Counted from the first letter of the stretch, positions 49,959-60,652 are shown. The stretch is DNA of 64,000 nucleotides from Citrobacter amalonaticus (GCA_028994555.1 JARDVN010000001.1:248001-312000); one strand, 5' to 3'. Translations and numbers: made by a program. Notes: generated by a model from the sequence alone, not told the origin.

Positions 49959-51554
49959 TTATAAACCCGGCGCTTTCCACAAAGAGGTCGTCAACCCGTG
50001 ATCGACCAGACCTAACTGTTCCTGATATACCGCCTGCCATTTCTCGCGTGATTCCTGGTAAAGCGCATGTTTCTCTCTGTCCGGAACATGCTCCCGCTCC
50101 CAGCGCACCAGTCGTTCACCCGTTTCAGCCATGGATGACCAGATCCCAGCCCCCACGCCAGCGGCAATCGCGCAGCCCAGCGCCGTCGCCTCTTTGACAA
50201 CCGGAACGTTGACCGTCAGCCCTGAGACATCCGCCAGAATCTGGCTCCAGAGTTTGCCCTTCGAGCCTCCCCCGGCAAATACCAGCGACGTGGGGTGGAT
50301 CCCGGTGAAATCGGCGATCTGCTGCAAATTGCAGGTCGAGACAATGGCCGCATTCTCTTCCAGCGCGCGAAACAGCGTGGCCTTATTGCATTTTTCCGGG
50401 TCGATGGACAGATTGATGAATGAGGGGGGCCGCGTGATACCAGCTCTTGAAACGCATCCGGTCGGAGAAAATCGGCATCACGCCCCATGCCCCTGCCGGT
50501 ACCCTGGAAGCCATCTCCTCCAGCAGTGTGTAAGTGTCGACGCCCAGGCGCTCGGCGATCAGCTTTTCTTCGGCACAAAAGGCATCACGAAACCAGCGCA
50601 TCGTCAGGCCGGTAAAAAAAGCTGATCGATTCGGTTTGTACCATTCCCGGAATGACGTGCGGATTAACGCGCACGTTCATCTCAGGATCAACAATCGGCG
50701 CGGGTAAATTCACCACCTGCTGCCAGAATGTTCCCCCCCAGTACGGCGGTTTGCGCCGGACGAACAACCCCAAGGCCGAGACAGCCCAACTGCACATCCC
50801 CGCCGCCCACTACCACCGGCGTACCCGCTTTCAGCCCGCACTGTGCGGCGGCCTGGGTCGTCACGCTTCCCAGCAGCGTGCCGGTCTCTTTTACCGGTGA
50901 GAGAATATCCGAGCGCAGTCCGGCCATTTGCAATAATGAGGGTTTCCAGTCGCGCGTTTTGAGATCCAGCAGGCCCGTGGTTCCGGCATTGGAAGGATCT
51001 ACCGCCAGTTCGCCGCTGAGCATATACGCCATCCAGTCGCTGATCATCGTGACCGTTGAGGCGCGACGATAGATGTCCGGGCGATGGTGCGCCAGCCAGA
51101 GCAGACGCGGAATGGCGCTCAACGCCAGCGTCTGACCGGTGCTGCGATAGACTTCGCTTTCAAAGGTATAGTCGTGGATCTCCTTAAGCTCGCTGACTTC
51201 TCGTGCCGCTCTGGCATCCACGTTGGCACAGGCCCAGACGGGCGTTCCCTCTGCGTCATAGACCACAATGCCTTCGCGCATCGAACAGGCGGAAACGGCA
51301 GCAATCGCTTCCGGCGCAATACCGGCGTTATGCAGTGCCTGGCGAATGCAATCACAGGCCAGTTGCCAGTTTTTTCCCAGATCAAATTCCATCGAGCCGG
51401 GCACATCCGGTACGGCAAGGTGCCGCCATTCCGCTTGTCCCACCGCGATTTGTTTGCCTTCCAGGTCGAAAATCACGGCGCGGACGCTGCCAGTTCCGGC
51501 GTCCAGCGCCATCAGGTAATGTTCTGAGTCAGAGAGGGTACAGAGTCGGGCCAT
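49959..51554 (-). CDS. lsrK: Autoinducer-2 kinase LsrK (FGGY family); three frameshifts
   Basis: This FGGY kinase phosphorylates AI-2 (DPD) in the cytoplasm, giving the inducer that releases LsrR. Seen are [11 protein letters not shown] at residue 16, Gly-Gly-Gly-Asp-Val-Gln-Leu-Gly and the C-terminal Phe-Ala-Gly-Gly-Gly-Ser-Lys-Gly-Lys. G6 (50424-50429), A7 (50614-50620) and C7 (50733-50739) are each one base too long. Removing three bases gives exactly 530 residues as in E. coli. Confidence 0.95.
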
Positions 51555-51662
51555 CGTTTTAGTCCTCGGCTTATTATATCTGTCAGGTCGTCAATGCTTT
51601 CTCCACGGTACAAACGGAAATTCTGTTACTCCCCTGCTGTGCGCCTGCACGGCAGATACGCA

Positions 51663-52620
51663 TTACTGCCCGCTGACAATGGCGGCGGCAGTTTCCTGGT
51701 CGGTGACCAGTGCGTTGATATAACCCCCCTTTCATCGCGGCGGCGATCGCTTCCGCTTTATTCACCCCCCCGGCGACGCCAATAACGGTCGGGATCGTCT
51801 TCAGGGTATTGAGGGTTAACCCAATCAGTTCATCGTGGATCTTCATCTCCGGGATTACCTGCCCTTCGCCATCAAAGAAGTAACCCAGAATGTCGCCCAC
51901 CGCGCCTTTGCGGCCTATCATCAGTTGTTCACCCTTCGTGATATAGCCTGAGCGAATAATGGTGGCCTCATCTTTCTGGTTGATGGCGCCGATACCGACA
52001 ATCGCCGCATCGGCAGCCTGGGCAGCCAGCAGGACATCCTGGACGCTATTTTCATTTTTTAACGTCCGGGCAATCTCCGCAGAAGAGGCGCGAAGCGGCG
52101 CCGGAATAATACTGACCGGACAGGCCGCGTTGAGTTGTCCAATCCCGGTCATGTATGGCCCCACGCCACCCGACAGCGTTACCAGGCGAATTTGCTGAGC
52201 AGAAATAAACCCGCTGAGCCGTTTTAAGGTATTCATAGTCGCTTCGCCGAAGCCCGCCGCCAGAATCTGCTGCGGCTGGAGTGACTCCATCAGCATATGC
52301 GCGGCGCCGATCCCCAGACGAACGCAGGCATCCGCGCCGGGAAGTCCCGGAATGACCCGCACATTGTTCAGGTCAAAGCGACGACGTAATTCGGTTTCAT
52401 ATTCCAGACAGCCTTCAAAGCGAGAATTAATCTGTACGCGAATAATCCCGGACTGATGCCCCTTCTCCAGCAGGCGCGACACCTTAAGCCGCGTCAACCC
52501 CAGCCTGTTGCTGATGTCGCTTTGCGTCATACCGTCGTGGTAATAGAACCACGCAATGCGCGCCACCAGCTCTTCTTCACACATCCCTTGCTCGGAAATC
52601 ATCGGGTCATTAATAGTCAT
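51663..52620 (-). CDS. lsrR: LsrR repressor (SorC/DeoR family); one frameshift near the 3' end
   Basis: The protein has an N-terminal HTH ([19 protein letters not shown]) and a SorC sugar-binding domain with Gly-Phe-Gly-Glu-Ala-Thr and Arg-Lys-Gly-Ala-Val-Gly-Asp. A C6 run at 51724-51729 (5 expected) sends the last 20 codons out of frame. Corrected, the protein is 318 residues and stops at 51663. A nearby G7 run at the Ala-Gly-Gly-Val site is in frame and real. It represses lsrA and itself until phospho-AI-2 binds. Confidence 0.94.
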
Positions 52621-52636
52621 CATTCTGTCTTCACTT

Positions 52637-52837
52637 TGAACATATCGAATTTCTGAACACAATTGTTCATTCATTGGTCGTTAATAACTGTGATTAAACC
52701 CACATTTCAGTGGCTTTCGTTTGAACAAATTTAATATTGACGATCATTTTAGCATGAAACGTGATCTATTCGTCGGTTTTATGAGCAGTTAGGTCATAAG
52801 GTTATGAACAATTCGAATCGCACAATACATTTGTTCA
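52637..52837. promoter_or_regulatory. Set of TGAACA half-sites in the lsrR-lsrA region, probable LsrR operators
   Basis: TGAACA occurs at 52637, 52654, 52722 and 52805, and as TGTTCA at 52664 and 52832. The pair 52654-52669 forms a compact palindrome 34 bases before lsrR. The pair 52805-52837 lies 33-65 bases before lsrA. Two clusters, one near each start, fit an LsrR loop-type repression of both directions. The protein assignment is inference. Confidence 0.55.
52689..52704. promoter_or_regulatory. CRP-cAMP site of the lsr divergent promoters
   Basis: TGTGA-N6-CCACA differs from the CRP consensus by one base. It lies 69 bases before lsrR and 166 before lsrA. The lsr operon is known to need CRP. 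Confidence 0.65.
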
Positions 52838-52869
52838 ACCTGATTCTACCCAGGCCGAACGGAGGTGGC

Positions 52870-54423
52870 ATGCAAATGAGTCAAGAAAAGATCGCCCCAC
52901 TACTCAGCGCGCAGTCTGTCTGCAAGCAGTATTCCGGCGTCAACGTCCTGAAAGGGATTGATTTTGTCTTACGCAAAGGCGAAGTCCATGCGCTCCTGGG
53001 CGGGAATGGCGCCGGGAAATCCACGCTGATGAAAATCATTGCCGGCATTACCCCTGCGGACAGCGGAATCATTGAGATTGAAGGTTCCCGCTGTACAAAA
53101 CTGACGCCCATCCTGGCGCATCAGTTAGGGATCTATCTTGTCCCGCAAGAGCCGCTGCTGTTCCCCAGCCTGACGGTAAAAGAGAACATTCTCTTTGGTC
53201 TGCCCAAACACCAGAGCTCGGCGCAAAAAATGGCGGCGATGCTGACCGCGCTGGGCTGCCAGTTTGATATCAACAGCCCGGCGGGTTCGTTAGATGTGGC
53301 CGACCGCCAAATGGTCGAAATCATGCGCGGGCTGATGCGCGATTCACGAATTTTGATCCTCGATGAACCCACCGCCTCACTGACGCCTGCGGAAACCGAT
53401 CGTTTATTCAGCCGCCTGCGTGAATTGTTGAGCACCGGCGTGGGGATCGTCTTTATCTCCCACAAGCTGCCAGAGATACGCCAGATAGCGGATTACATTA
53501 GCGTGATGCGGGACGGCATTATTGCGCTTTCCGGAAAAACGGCGGATCTGACTACAGACGACATCATCCAGGCCATCACGCCTGCCTCACGCACCAACGC
53601 GCTGAGCGCGACGCAAAAACTGTGGCTGGAATTGCCCGGCAACCGTCCGCAGCACGAGGCGGGCACACCGGTGTTGAGCCTGGAGAATGTGACCGGTGAA
53701 GGATTCATGAACGTCAGTTTCGAGGTCCGCGCCGGGGAAATTTTAGGTCTGGCCGGTCTGGTCGGTGCCGGGCGTACCGAACTTGCCGAAACGCTTTACG
53801 GACTACGACCGCTAAGGGCCGGAAGCATCGTACTCGGCGGCAAGGATATCTCCACACTTTCCACCCGCGAACGTTTACAGCATGGTCTGGTGTATTTGCC
53901 GGAGGACCGCCAATCGTCAGGGCTGAATCTGGATGCCTCGCTGGCGTGGAATGTTTGTGCATTAACCCACAACCACAGCGGTTTCTGGGCTAATCCGGCC
54001 AAAGACAGCGCTACGCTCGAACGCTATCGCCGGGCGCTCAATATCAAGCTCAACGATCCCGAACAGCCTGCCCGTACGCTCTCTGGCGGTAATCAGCAAA
54101 AAATCCTGATCGCCAAATGCCTTGAAGCCTCGCCGCAGGTGCTGATTGTGGATGAGCCGACGCGCGGTGTGGACGTCTCGGCGCGTAACGACATCTATCA
54201 GTTGCTCCGCAGTATTGCGGCCCAGAACGTCGCGGTGCTGTTCATCTCTTCTGATCTGGAGGAGATAGAACAGATGGCCGATCGCGTTTACGTCATGCAC
54301 CAGGGGGAAACGGGCAACGATGCTCTGCAAGGCGACGAGATTAATGTCGACACCATCATGCACGTGGCGTTCGGCGACCGCACGTCAGGGGCTACACCAC
54401 ATTCCGGGGAGGCGCCATGCTGA
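52870..54423 (+). CDS. lsrA: AI-2 ABC transporter ATPase LsrA
   Basis: The 517-residue protein holds two ABC ATPase domains, as in sugar importers. The first has Walker A Gly-Gly-Asn-Gly-Ala-Gly-Lys-Ser-Thr and Asp-Glu-Pro-Thr-Ala-Ser. The second has a degenerate P-loop (Gly-Leu-Val-Gly-Ala-Gly-Arg-Thr-Glu) and signature Leu-Ser-Gly-Gly-Asn-Gln-Gln-Lys. I chose ATG 52870 (GGAGG 4 bases upstream), matching the Salmonella start, over the 22-codon longer frame at 52804. It overlaps lsrC by 7 bases. Confidence 0.95.
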   Translation: MQMSQEKIAPLLSAQSVCKQYSGVNVLKGIDFVLRKGEVHALLGGNGAGKSTLMKIIAGITPADSGIIEIEGSRCTKLTPILAHQLGIYLVPQEPLLFPSLTVKENILFGLPKHQSSAQKMAAMLTALGCQFDINSPAGSLDVADRQMVEIMRGLMRDSRILILDEPTASLTPAETDRLFSRLRELLSTGVGIVFISHKLPEIRQIADYISVMRDGIIALSGKTADLTTDDIIQAITPASRTNALSATQKLWLELPGNRPQHEAGTPVLSLENVTGEGFMNVSFEVRAGEILGLAGLVGAGRTELAETLYGLRPLRAGSIVLGGKDISTLSTRERLQHGLVYLPEDRQSSGLNLDASLAWNVCALTHNHSGFWANPAKDSATLERYRRALNIKLNDPEQPARTLSGGNQQKILIAKCLEASPQVLIVDEPTRGVDVSARNDIYQLLRSIAAQNVAVLFISSDLEEIEQMADRVYVMHQGETGNDALQGDEINVDTIMHVAFGDRTSGATPHSGEAPC

Positions 54424-55466
54424 AATTTATCCAGAATAACCGCGAGGCCACCGCCCTGTTGGCCGTGCTGCTGCTGTTCGTGCTGCCGGGGATGCTGGAC
54501 AGCCAGTACCTCAGCGTTCAGACGCTGACGATGATTTTCAGCAGCGCCCAAATCCTCATGCTGCTGGCGATGGGCGCAACGCTGGTGATGCTGACCCGCA
54601 ATATCGACGTGTCGGTCGGATCGATCACCGGGATGTGCGCCGTACTGCTGGGGCTGTTGCTGAACGCGGGATATCCCTTGCCAGTGGCCTGCGTGGCGAC
54701 GCTGCTGCTGGGACTGCTGGCAGGTTTTATCAACGGCGTACTGGTTGCCTGGCTGAAGATCCCGGCGATTGTCGCCACGCTGGGCACGCTCGGTCTGTAT
54801 CGCGGCGTCATGCTGCTGTGGACGGGCGGTAAATGGATTGAAGGATTACCAGCGCAACTTAAGCAACTCTCCGCCCCGGTTTTCCTCGGTATCTCCGCCA
54901 TTGGCTGGCTGACCCTGCTGTTAATGCTGCTGATGGCCTGGCTGCTGGCAAAAACCGCCTTTGGTCGCTGTTTTTATGCCACCGGGGATAATTTGCAGGG
55001 CGCGCGGCAACTGGGCGTACGTACCGAAGCCATCCGTATTCTGGCCTTTTCGCTCAATGGCTGCATGGCTGCGCTGGCCGGGATCGTCTTTGCCTCGCAG
55101 ATTGGCTTTATCCCTAATCAGACGGGAACCGGGCTGGAAATGAAGGCCATTGCCGCCTGTGTGCTGGGAGGCATCAGCTTGCTGGGTGGTTCCGGGACGA
55201 TCATTGGTGCCGTACTCGGTGCTTATTTCCTGACACAAATCGATAGCGTACTCGTCCTGCTGCGTATTCCGGCATGGTGGAATGACTTTATTGCCGGTCT
55301 GGTTCTGCTGGCGGTACTGGTATTTGACGGTCGGTTGCGCTGCGCGCTGGAACGCAATATCCGTCGGCAAAAATATGCCCGCTTCACTCCGCCGCCCCAG
55401 CCGCATCCGTCGGCAAAAAGCGCAGCGGATACTGTGCGCACCGCCAAAAAACGTGAGGTAGCCTGA
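54417..55466 (+). CDS. lsrC: AI-2 ABC transporter permease LsrC
   Basis: The 349-residue inner-membrane permease (about ten segments) has [10 protein letters not shown] near residue 60 and [11 protein letters not shown] near 248, typical of the ribose/AI-2 permease family. It pairs with LsrD. The start lies within the end of lsrA and the stop overlaps lsrD by one base. The C-terminal cytoplasmic tail is Pro/Lys-rich. Confidence 0.95.
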   Translation: MLKFIQNNREATALLAVLLLFVLPGMLDSQYLSVQTLTMIFSSAQILMLLAMGATLVMLTRNIDVSVGSITGMCAVLLGLLLNAGYPLPVACVATLLLGLLAGFINGVLVAWLKIPAIVATLGTLGLYRGVMLLWTGGKWIEGLPAQLKQLSAPVFLGISAIGWLTLLLMLLMAWLLAKTAFGRCFYATGDNLQGARQLGVRTEAIRILAFSLNGCMAALAGIVFASQIGFIPNQTGTGLEMKAIAACVLGGISLLGGSGTIIGAVLGAYFLTQIDSVLVLLRIPAWWNDFIAGLVLLAVLVFDGRLRCALERNIRRQKYARFTPPPQPHPSAKSAADTVRTAKKREVA

Positions 55467-56465
55467 TGACTCGTTTACATCGTTACGGCTGGGAACTGGC
55501 GCTCGCCGCGCTACTGGTGATTGAAATTCTGGGATTCGGTGCCCTGAACCCGCGCCTGCTGGATCTGAACGTCCTGCTGTTCAGCACCAGCGACTTTATC
55601 TGCATTGGTATTGTCGCCCTGCCCTTAACCATGGTGATCGTAAGCGGCGGGATCGATATCTCCTTCGGCTCCACGATGGGGCTATGCGCCATCGCGCTGG
55701 GCGTGATGTTCCAGGGCGGCGTACCGCTGCCGCTGGCCATTATTCTGACGCTCGCGCTGGGCGCGCTGTGCGGACTGATCAACGCCGGGTTGATTATCTA
55801 CACCGGTGTGAACCCGTTGGTCATCACCCTGGGAACGTTGTACCTGTTCGGCGGCAGCGCGCTGCTGCTGTCAGGGATGGCGGGAGCAACCGGTTATGAA
55901 GGTATCGGCGGCTTCCCGCAGGGCTTCACTGATTTTGCCAATCTCGATGTGCTGGGCCTGCCAGTCCCCCCTGATTTTCTTTCTCGTCAGCGTGATCTTT
56001 TTCTGGTTGTTGATGCACCGGACCCACGCCGGACGCAATGTCTTCCTGATTGGGCAAAGCACTCGCGTCGCGCTGTACAGCGCGATTCCAGTGAACCGGA
56101 CGCTGTACGCGCTGTACGCGATGACCGGCTTTGCTTCGGCGATCGCGGCGGTGCTGCTGGTCTCTTACTTTGGCTCTGCGCGTTCCGATCTGGGAGCCTC
56201 CTTCCTGATGCCAGCCATTACAGCGGTCGTCCTGGGTGGCGCCAATATCTACGGCGGGTCCGGGTCCATTCTCGGCACCGCCATCGCCGCGCTGTTGGTG
56301 GGCTATCTGCAGCAAGGGTTGCAGATGGCTGGCGTACCCAATCAGGTATCCAGCGCCCTCTCCGGCGCATTGCTAATTGTCGTTGTCGTAGGTCGTTCTG
56401 TCAGCCTGCATCGTCAGCAAATTAAAGACTGGCTGGCGCGTCGTCGCGCTATCCGGCAGGCCTGA
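55466..56465 (+). CDS. lsrD: AI-2 ABC transporter permease LsrD; one frameshift
   Basis: The second permease of the AI-2 importer has Ser-Gly-Gly-Ile-Asp-Ile-Ser-Phe-Gly-Ser-Thr near residue 57 and Leu-Gly-Gly-Ala-Asn-Ile-Tyr-Gly-Gly-Ser-Gly near 255. A C6 run at 55966-55971 (5 expected) breaks the frame midway. Corrected length is 332 residues (E. coli 330). It follows lsrC with a one-base overlap. Confidence 0.94.
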
Positions 56466-56491
56466 AACCCATTGCCATAAAGGAAAAGTAC

Positions 56492-57515
56492 ATGACTATT
56501 CAGAGCATTAAAAAAAATTGCCGTAATCAGTACCCTTAGCCTGGCGGCGTTCACTCTCAACGCTTATGCCGCAGAGCGAATCGCGTTTATCCCGAAACTG
56601 GTTGGCGTGGGATTCTTTACCAGTGGCGGTAACGGTGCCCTGGAAGCGGGTAAAGAGCTGGGCGTCGATGTCACTTATGACGGCCCAACGGAGCCCAGCG
56701 TGTCCGGCCAGGTTCAGCTCATCAATAACTTCGTCAACCAGGGGTATAACGCCATTGTGGTTTCCGCCGTGTCGCCTGATGGCTTATGCCCGGCGTTAAA
56801 GCGTGCCATGCAGCGCGGCGTGAAGGTGCTGACCTGGGATTCTGACACCAAGCCGGAATGCCGGTCGTACTACATCAACCAGGGGACGCCTGCCCAGTTA
56901 GGCGGCATGCTGGTCGATATGGCCGCAAATCAGGTCAAAAAAGAGAAAGCCAAAGTGGCCTTCTTCTACTCCAGCCCGACCGTGACCGATCAGAACCAGT
57001 GGGTGAAAGAGGCCAAAGACAAGATCGCCAAAGATCATCCAGGCTGGGAAGTTGTCACCACGCAGTTTGGCTATAACGACGCCACCAAGTCGCTGCAAAC
57101 CGCAGAAGGCATCATTAAGGCTTATGCCGATCTCGACGCCATTATCGCGCCGGATGCCAACGCCCTCCCCGCCGCCGCTCAGGCCGCTGAGAACCTGAAA
57201 AACACCAGCGTGGCGATTGTCGGCTTCAGCACGCCGAACGTGATGCGCCCTTATGTTGAGCGCGGCACGGTGAAAGAGTTTGGCCTCTGGGACGTGGTCC
57301 AACAGGGCAAGATCTCCGTGTACGTAGCTGACGCGCTGCTGAAAAAAGGCGACATGAATACCGGCGATAAGCTGGACATTCCGGGCGTGGGCCAGGTCGA
57401 AGTCTCGCCGAACAGCGTACAGGGCTACAGCTATGAGGCGAAGGGCAACGGCATTGTACTGCTGCCTGAGCGCGTGGTGTTCACTAAAGAGAATATCGAT
57501 AAGTACGATTTCTGA
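56492..57515 (+). CDS. lsrB: AI-2 periplasmic binding protein LsrB; frameshift in the signal peptide
   Basis: The mature part (from Ala-Glu-Arg-Ile-Ala-Phe-Ile-Pro-Lys) is almost identical to E. coli LsrB, including the ligand-contact regions Lys-Leu-Val-Gly, Trp-Asp-Ser-Asp-Thr and Pro-Asp-Ala-Asn-Ala-Leu-Pro-Ala. An A8 run at 56510-56517 (7 expected) breaks the signal peptide after six codons. Without correction the gene would seem to start inside the mature protein at 56607. Corrected length is 340 residues, the E. coli value. AAAGGAAA precedes ATG 56492. Confidence 0.95.
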
Positions 57516-57543
57516 GTTTCATTCCTTAACCGTGGAGTAAAAA

Positions 57544-58423
57544 ATGGCTGATTTAGATGACATCAAAGATGGTAAGGATTTCCATACCGATACGCCGCAA
57601 CGCAATACCCCATTCACATTAAAGGGGTGCGGCGCACTTGACTGGGGGGATGCAGTCCCGACTGTCGCGCATTTTTAATCCTGAGACGGGAAGAACGGTC
57701 ATGCTCGCGTTTGACCACGGCTATTTTCAGGGGCCGACGACGGGACTGGAACGTATCGATATCAATATCGCCCCCCCTGTTCCCGCTCGCCGATGTGCTG
57801 ATGTGCACACGCGGGATCCTGCGCAGTGTGGTCCCCCCCTGCCACCAATAAGCCGGTGGTCCTGCGCGCCTCGGGCGCTAACTCGATTCTCACCGAGTTA
57901 AGCAATGAGGCGGTTGCGCTCTCCATCGATGATGCGGTTCGTCTCAACAGCTGCGCCGTGGCGGCACAGGTGTATATCGGCAGTGAATATGAGCATCAGT
58001 CGATCAAAAATATCATTCAGTTGATTGATGCCGGTATCAAGGTCGGCATGCCAACGATGGCGGTAACTGGCGTGGGGAAAGACATGGTGCGCGATCAGCG
58101 CTACTTCTCGCTCGCCACCCGTATCGCCGCAGAGATGGGTGCGCAGATCATCAAAACCTATTATGTCGATAAAGGTTTTGAGCGCATCGCCGCAGGTTGC
58201 CCGGTTCCGATTGTTATCGCCGGTGGTAAAAAAATTACCGGAACGCGAAGCGCTTGAGATGTGCTGGCAGGCCATCGACCAGGGCGCATCCGGTGTCGAT
58301 ATGGGGCGTAACATCTTCCAGTCCGATCACCCTGTCGCCATGATGAAGGCCGTTCACGCGGTGGTACATCGTAATGAAACCGCTGACCGCGCGTATGAAC
58401 TCTATCTGAGCGAGAAAAACTAA
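57544..58423 (+). CDS. lsrF: 3-hydroxy-2,4-pentadione-5-phosphate thiolase LsrF; four frameshifts
   Basis: This DeoC/FbaB-type aldolase-fold enzyme ends phospho-AI-2 breakdown by transferring an acetyl group to CoA. Seen are [14 protein letters not shown] (active lysine region), Pro-Ile-Val-Ile-Ala-Gly-Gly-Lys-Lys and Gly-Val-Asp-Met-Gly-Arg-Asn. G6 (57644-57649), C7 (57771-57777), C7 (57833-57839) and A7 (58228-58234) are each one too long. Removing four bases gives exactly 291 residues, as in E. coli. Confidence 0.95.
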
Positions 58424-58472
58424 AAGGTCATGGGCCTGCCCAGGCGGGCCCATGCGTTTCAAGGAGAACAGT

Positions 58473-58763
58473 ATGCATGTCACTCTGGTGGAAATTAACG
58501 TCCACGACGATAAAGTCGATGAATTTATCGACGTCTTTCGCCTTAATCATCTGGGATCGGTGCGTGAAGAGGGGAATCTCCGCTTCGATGTATTGCAGGA
58601 TCCGGAGGTTGCGAGCCGCTTTTATATTTATGAAGCCTATAAGGATGAAGCCGCCGTTGCGTTCCATAAAACAACACCCCACTACCTTGCCTGCGTGGAA
58701 AAACTGGAATCGCTGATGAGCTGCCCACGAAAAAAACGCGTCTTCAATGGATTGATGCCATAA
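58473..58763 (+). CDS. lsrG: Phospho-AI-2 isomerase LsrG (ABM domain)
   Basis: The 96-residue protein is a single antibiotic-biosynthesis-monooxygenase-type fold, matching E. coli LsrG from [11 protein letters not shown] to Asn-Gly-Leu-Met-Pro. It isomerises phospho-AI-2 to the LsrF substrate. AAGGAG lies 6 bases before ATG 58473; an in-frame upstream ATG (58452) is ignored. Confidence 0.95.
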   Translation: MHVTLVEINVHDDKVDEFIDVFRLNHLGSVREEGNLRFDVLQDPEVASRFYIYEAYKDEAAVAFHKTTPHYLACVEKLESLMSCPRKKRVFNGLMP

Positions 58764-58774
58764 GGATCTCAAAA

Positions 58775-59525
58775 ATGAACCGTCCCTTTTCCGGGTTAAA
58801 TCGCGCAGAGTGCGTCTCGTTAATGAAGCGTTACCCGCTAAGCATCGGCATTCTTGTCGGCCAGTGGCTCAAACTTGGTGAGTACCTGCAAACGCTTCGC
58901 GCGCTTGAACAACCCGTTCTTCACCTGGATCTGATGGACGGGCATTTTTGCCCACAGTTCACCGTCGGTCCCTGGGCTATCGCGCAATTGCCAGCGCAGA
59001 TGATTAAGGATGTTCACCTGATGGTGGATAACCCGTGGCCCGTCGTGCAGGCAAGCGTAAAGGCGGGAGCACACTGCGTCACGTTGCAGGTGGAAAACTC
59101 GCCGCATCTGCACCATATGCTCCACTGGCTGGGGGAGCAAAATGCGGAAGTCTCCGGCGGCACAATGCCGGTGTTGCGAGGGATTAGCCTGTGCCCGGCG
59201 ACACCGTTGGAACATATTCTGCCGGTGATTGAAGACGTTGAAATCGTGCAAATTCTGGCGGTCAATCCGGGCTACGGTAGCAAACTCAGCAAGCCCGCCT
59301 TACTGAGGCGTATCGCCCAGGTTGTCGCATTACTCAATGCATCCGGGAAACGGGATTCCATTCTACTGGCCGTTGACGGTTCGCTAACACTGGAAGAACT
59401 GCCGGAGATCATCGCCAGCGGCGTTGATCGTGTGGTATCCGGCAGCGCGCTCTTCAAAAACGATGCGTTGGCGGAAAACACCCGTCGCTGGTTAGCGATG
59501 ATATCTTCTGTAAAGGGGGGGCTGA
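58775..59525 (+). CDS. lsrE: LsrE, ribulose-phosphate 3-epimerase-like protein; frameshift hides the stop
   Basis: This TIM-barrel relative of Rpe has His-Leu-Asp-Leu-Met-Asp-Gly-His-Phe-Cys-Pro near residue 50, Asp-Val-His-Leu-Met-Val, Val-Asn-Pro-Gly-Tyr-Gly and Val-Ser-Gly-Ser-Ala-Leu-Phe. It corresponds to Salmonella LsrE and is absent from the E. coli lsr operon. As written the frame runs to 59605, but a G7 run at 59515-59521 probably should be G6. The protein would then end at TGA 59523-59525 (249 residues; Salmonella about 254). The extra 27 codons have no family likeness. It is the last gene of the lsr operon. Confidence 0.85.
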
Positions 59526-59752
59526 GGGGTTCCGCTGGGTGTTTTTTGGATAGTACCTTGATGAATTCGTTGAAGTTCGTGGACATGGATGAGGGCTGGT
59601 TATGATTGAAAGAGAAATCCGGCGTGGCACGGATTTTAGGTACAAAAAATCGCTTTGAGGACTTTATCTTTATTTTTGGTGCGAAGGCCGCACCGCGATT
59701 TCAGACTCAACAATATGAAATCAATGAATTTTTAAAAATGCGAAGTTACTTT

Positions 59753-59773
59753 GTATACTCACATGTATACTCA
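59753..59773. repeat. Two GTATACTCA direct repeats before the island module
   Basis: GTATACTCA occurs at 59753-59761 and 59765-59773 (12-base spacing), just beyond the XRE gene's stop. TATACTCA is also the outer part of the palindrome upstream of that gene at 60653-60684, suggesting the same protein may bind both. Confidence 0.45.
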
Positions 59774-59806
59774 GTACCATTTCTTAAGAAATCAATTCAT
59801 TCAATA

Positions 59807-60604
59807 CTACTCATCATCGTCTTCCACTGGTTCCAGCACATCAAGCGCAACTCGCACCATAGCGATAGAACCAATACGAATGAAAGCATCTTCTCCATCT
59901 TCGTCGGTTATCATAAAACGATCCGTGGTTTCAGGCTCGCAATCCAGCGCGTCAAAAAAAGCATTCAACTGGCCGATATCATCCGTCTCTTCGTTTTGCG
60001 GCGCATCTGGCTCAACACTCAGCGGTATCACTGGTCCGCCGTTCACCAGAGTGATATGGACATTAAAATAGTCGTCTTCATAGTCATCGTCCTCTTCACT
60101 CATGATGGGAGCAAAGCCATCAGACAAAAACTGGTGAAATACCACTTCACGCATATTTAACGCATAACGATACTCGGAAGAATCAAAAACGAAGAAGCGC
60201 TCTGTGTTTGGGGCGGTTTTTTCCTGAAAATAATAATAAAACCTCCGCTTATCCGCCGCTGAAATGGGCAACAGCAAATAGTCCTGATGTCCCTGTAGCC
60301 AAAGTTTTACGGTCCAGAGACCACTGTCCATTTCAATGCCGCTTGTGGCTATCGCTTCAAGATCTTCATCGGTTTTACGACGCTTCTTGCGGAAGTCGTT
60401 TATCAACCGATCACTTTCCGGGAACACTACGTTTAGAGGCTTATCCAGAGCATTGCATATTGCCTGGGCGAGACCCAGCTTTGCAGCAACCTTCCCGGTC
60501 TCGATACGCTGAATTTGTTGCTGGCTGGTGCCGACCATAAACGCCAGCTCGCGCTGGGTGATAGATAGCTGGGTACGGAGCTGTTTGATGTTGTTCTGTA
60601 ACAT
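59807..60604 (-). CDS. XRE-family regulator with an acidic C-terminal domain
   Basis: Residues 1-65 form a Cro/CI-type HTH (Ser-Ile-Thr-Gln-Arg-Glu-Leu-Ala-Phe-Met-Val-Gly-Thr-Ser-Gln-Gln-Gln-Ile-Gln-Arg). A roughly 200-residue C-terminal part with many Asp/Glu (Glu-Glu-Asp-Asp-Asp-Tyr-Glu-Asp-Asp-Tyr) follows, which I do not recognise. I chose ATG 60604, with GAAGG 9 bases upstream; ATG 60613 is also in frame. The 32-base palindrome just upstream suggests autoregulation. The gene borders a RelE/ParE-type pair on the same strand but is not obviously its antitoxin. Confidence 0.8.
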   Translation of the reverse strand: MLQNNIKQLRTQLSITQRELAFMVGTSQQQIQRIETGKVAAKLGLAQAICNALDKPLNVVFPESDRLINDFRKKRRKTDEDLEAIATSGIEMDSGLWTVKLWLQGHQDYLLLPISAADKRRFYYYFQEKTAPNTERFFVFDSSEYRYALNMREVVFHQFLSDGFAPIMSEEDDDYEDDYFNVHITLVNGGPVIPLSVEPDAPQNEETDDIGQLNAFFDALDCEPETTDRFMITDEDGEDAFIRIGSIAMVRVALDVLEPVEDDDE

Positions 60605-60652
60605 GGCATCCATCCTTCAGAAGGAGTAGAAAGTGCCATTAAAACACAAAAT

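Noticed and set aside
51765..51771. G7 run in lsrR as another homopolymer error
   Set aside because: The frame is continuous through it and the encoded Ala-Gly-Gly-Val-Asn-Lys-Ala-Glu matches the E. coli segment, so the run is real.
59665..59700. GGTGCG/CGCACC hairpin as lsr operon terminator or attachment site
   Set aside because: No U tract follows on either strand, no second copy was found in the window and no tRNA end lies nearby.
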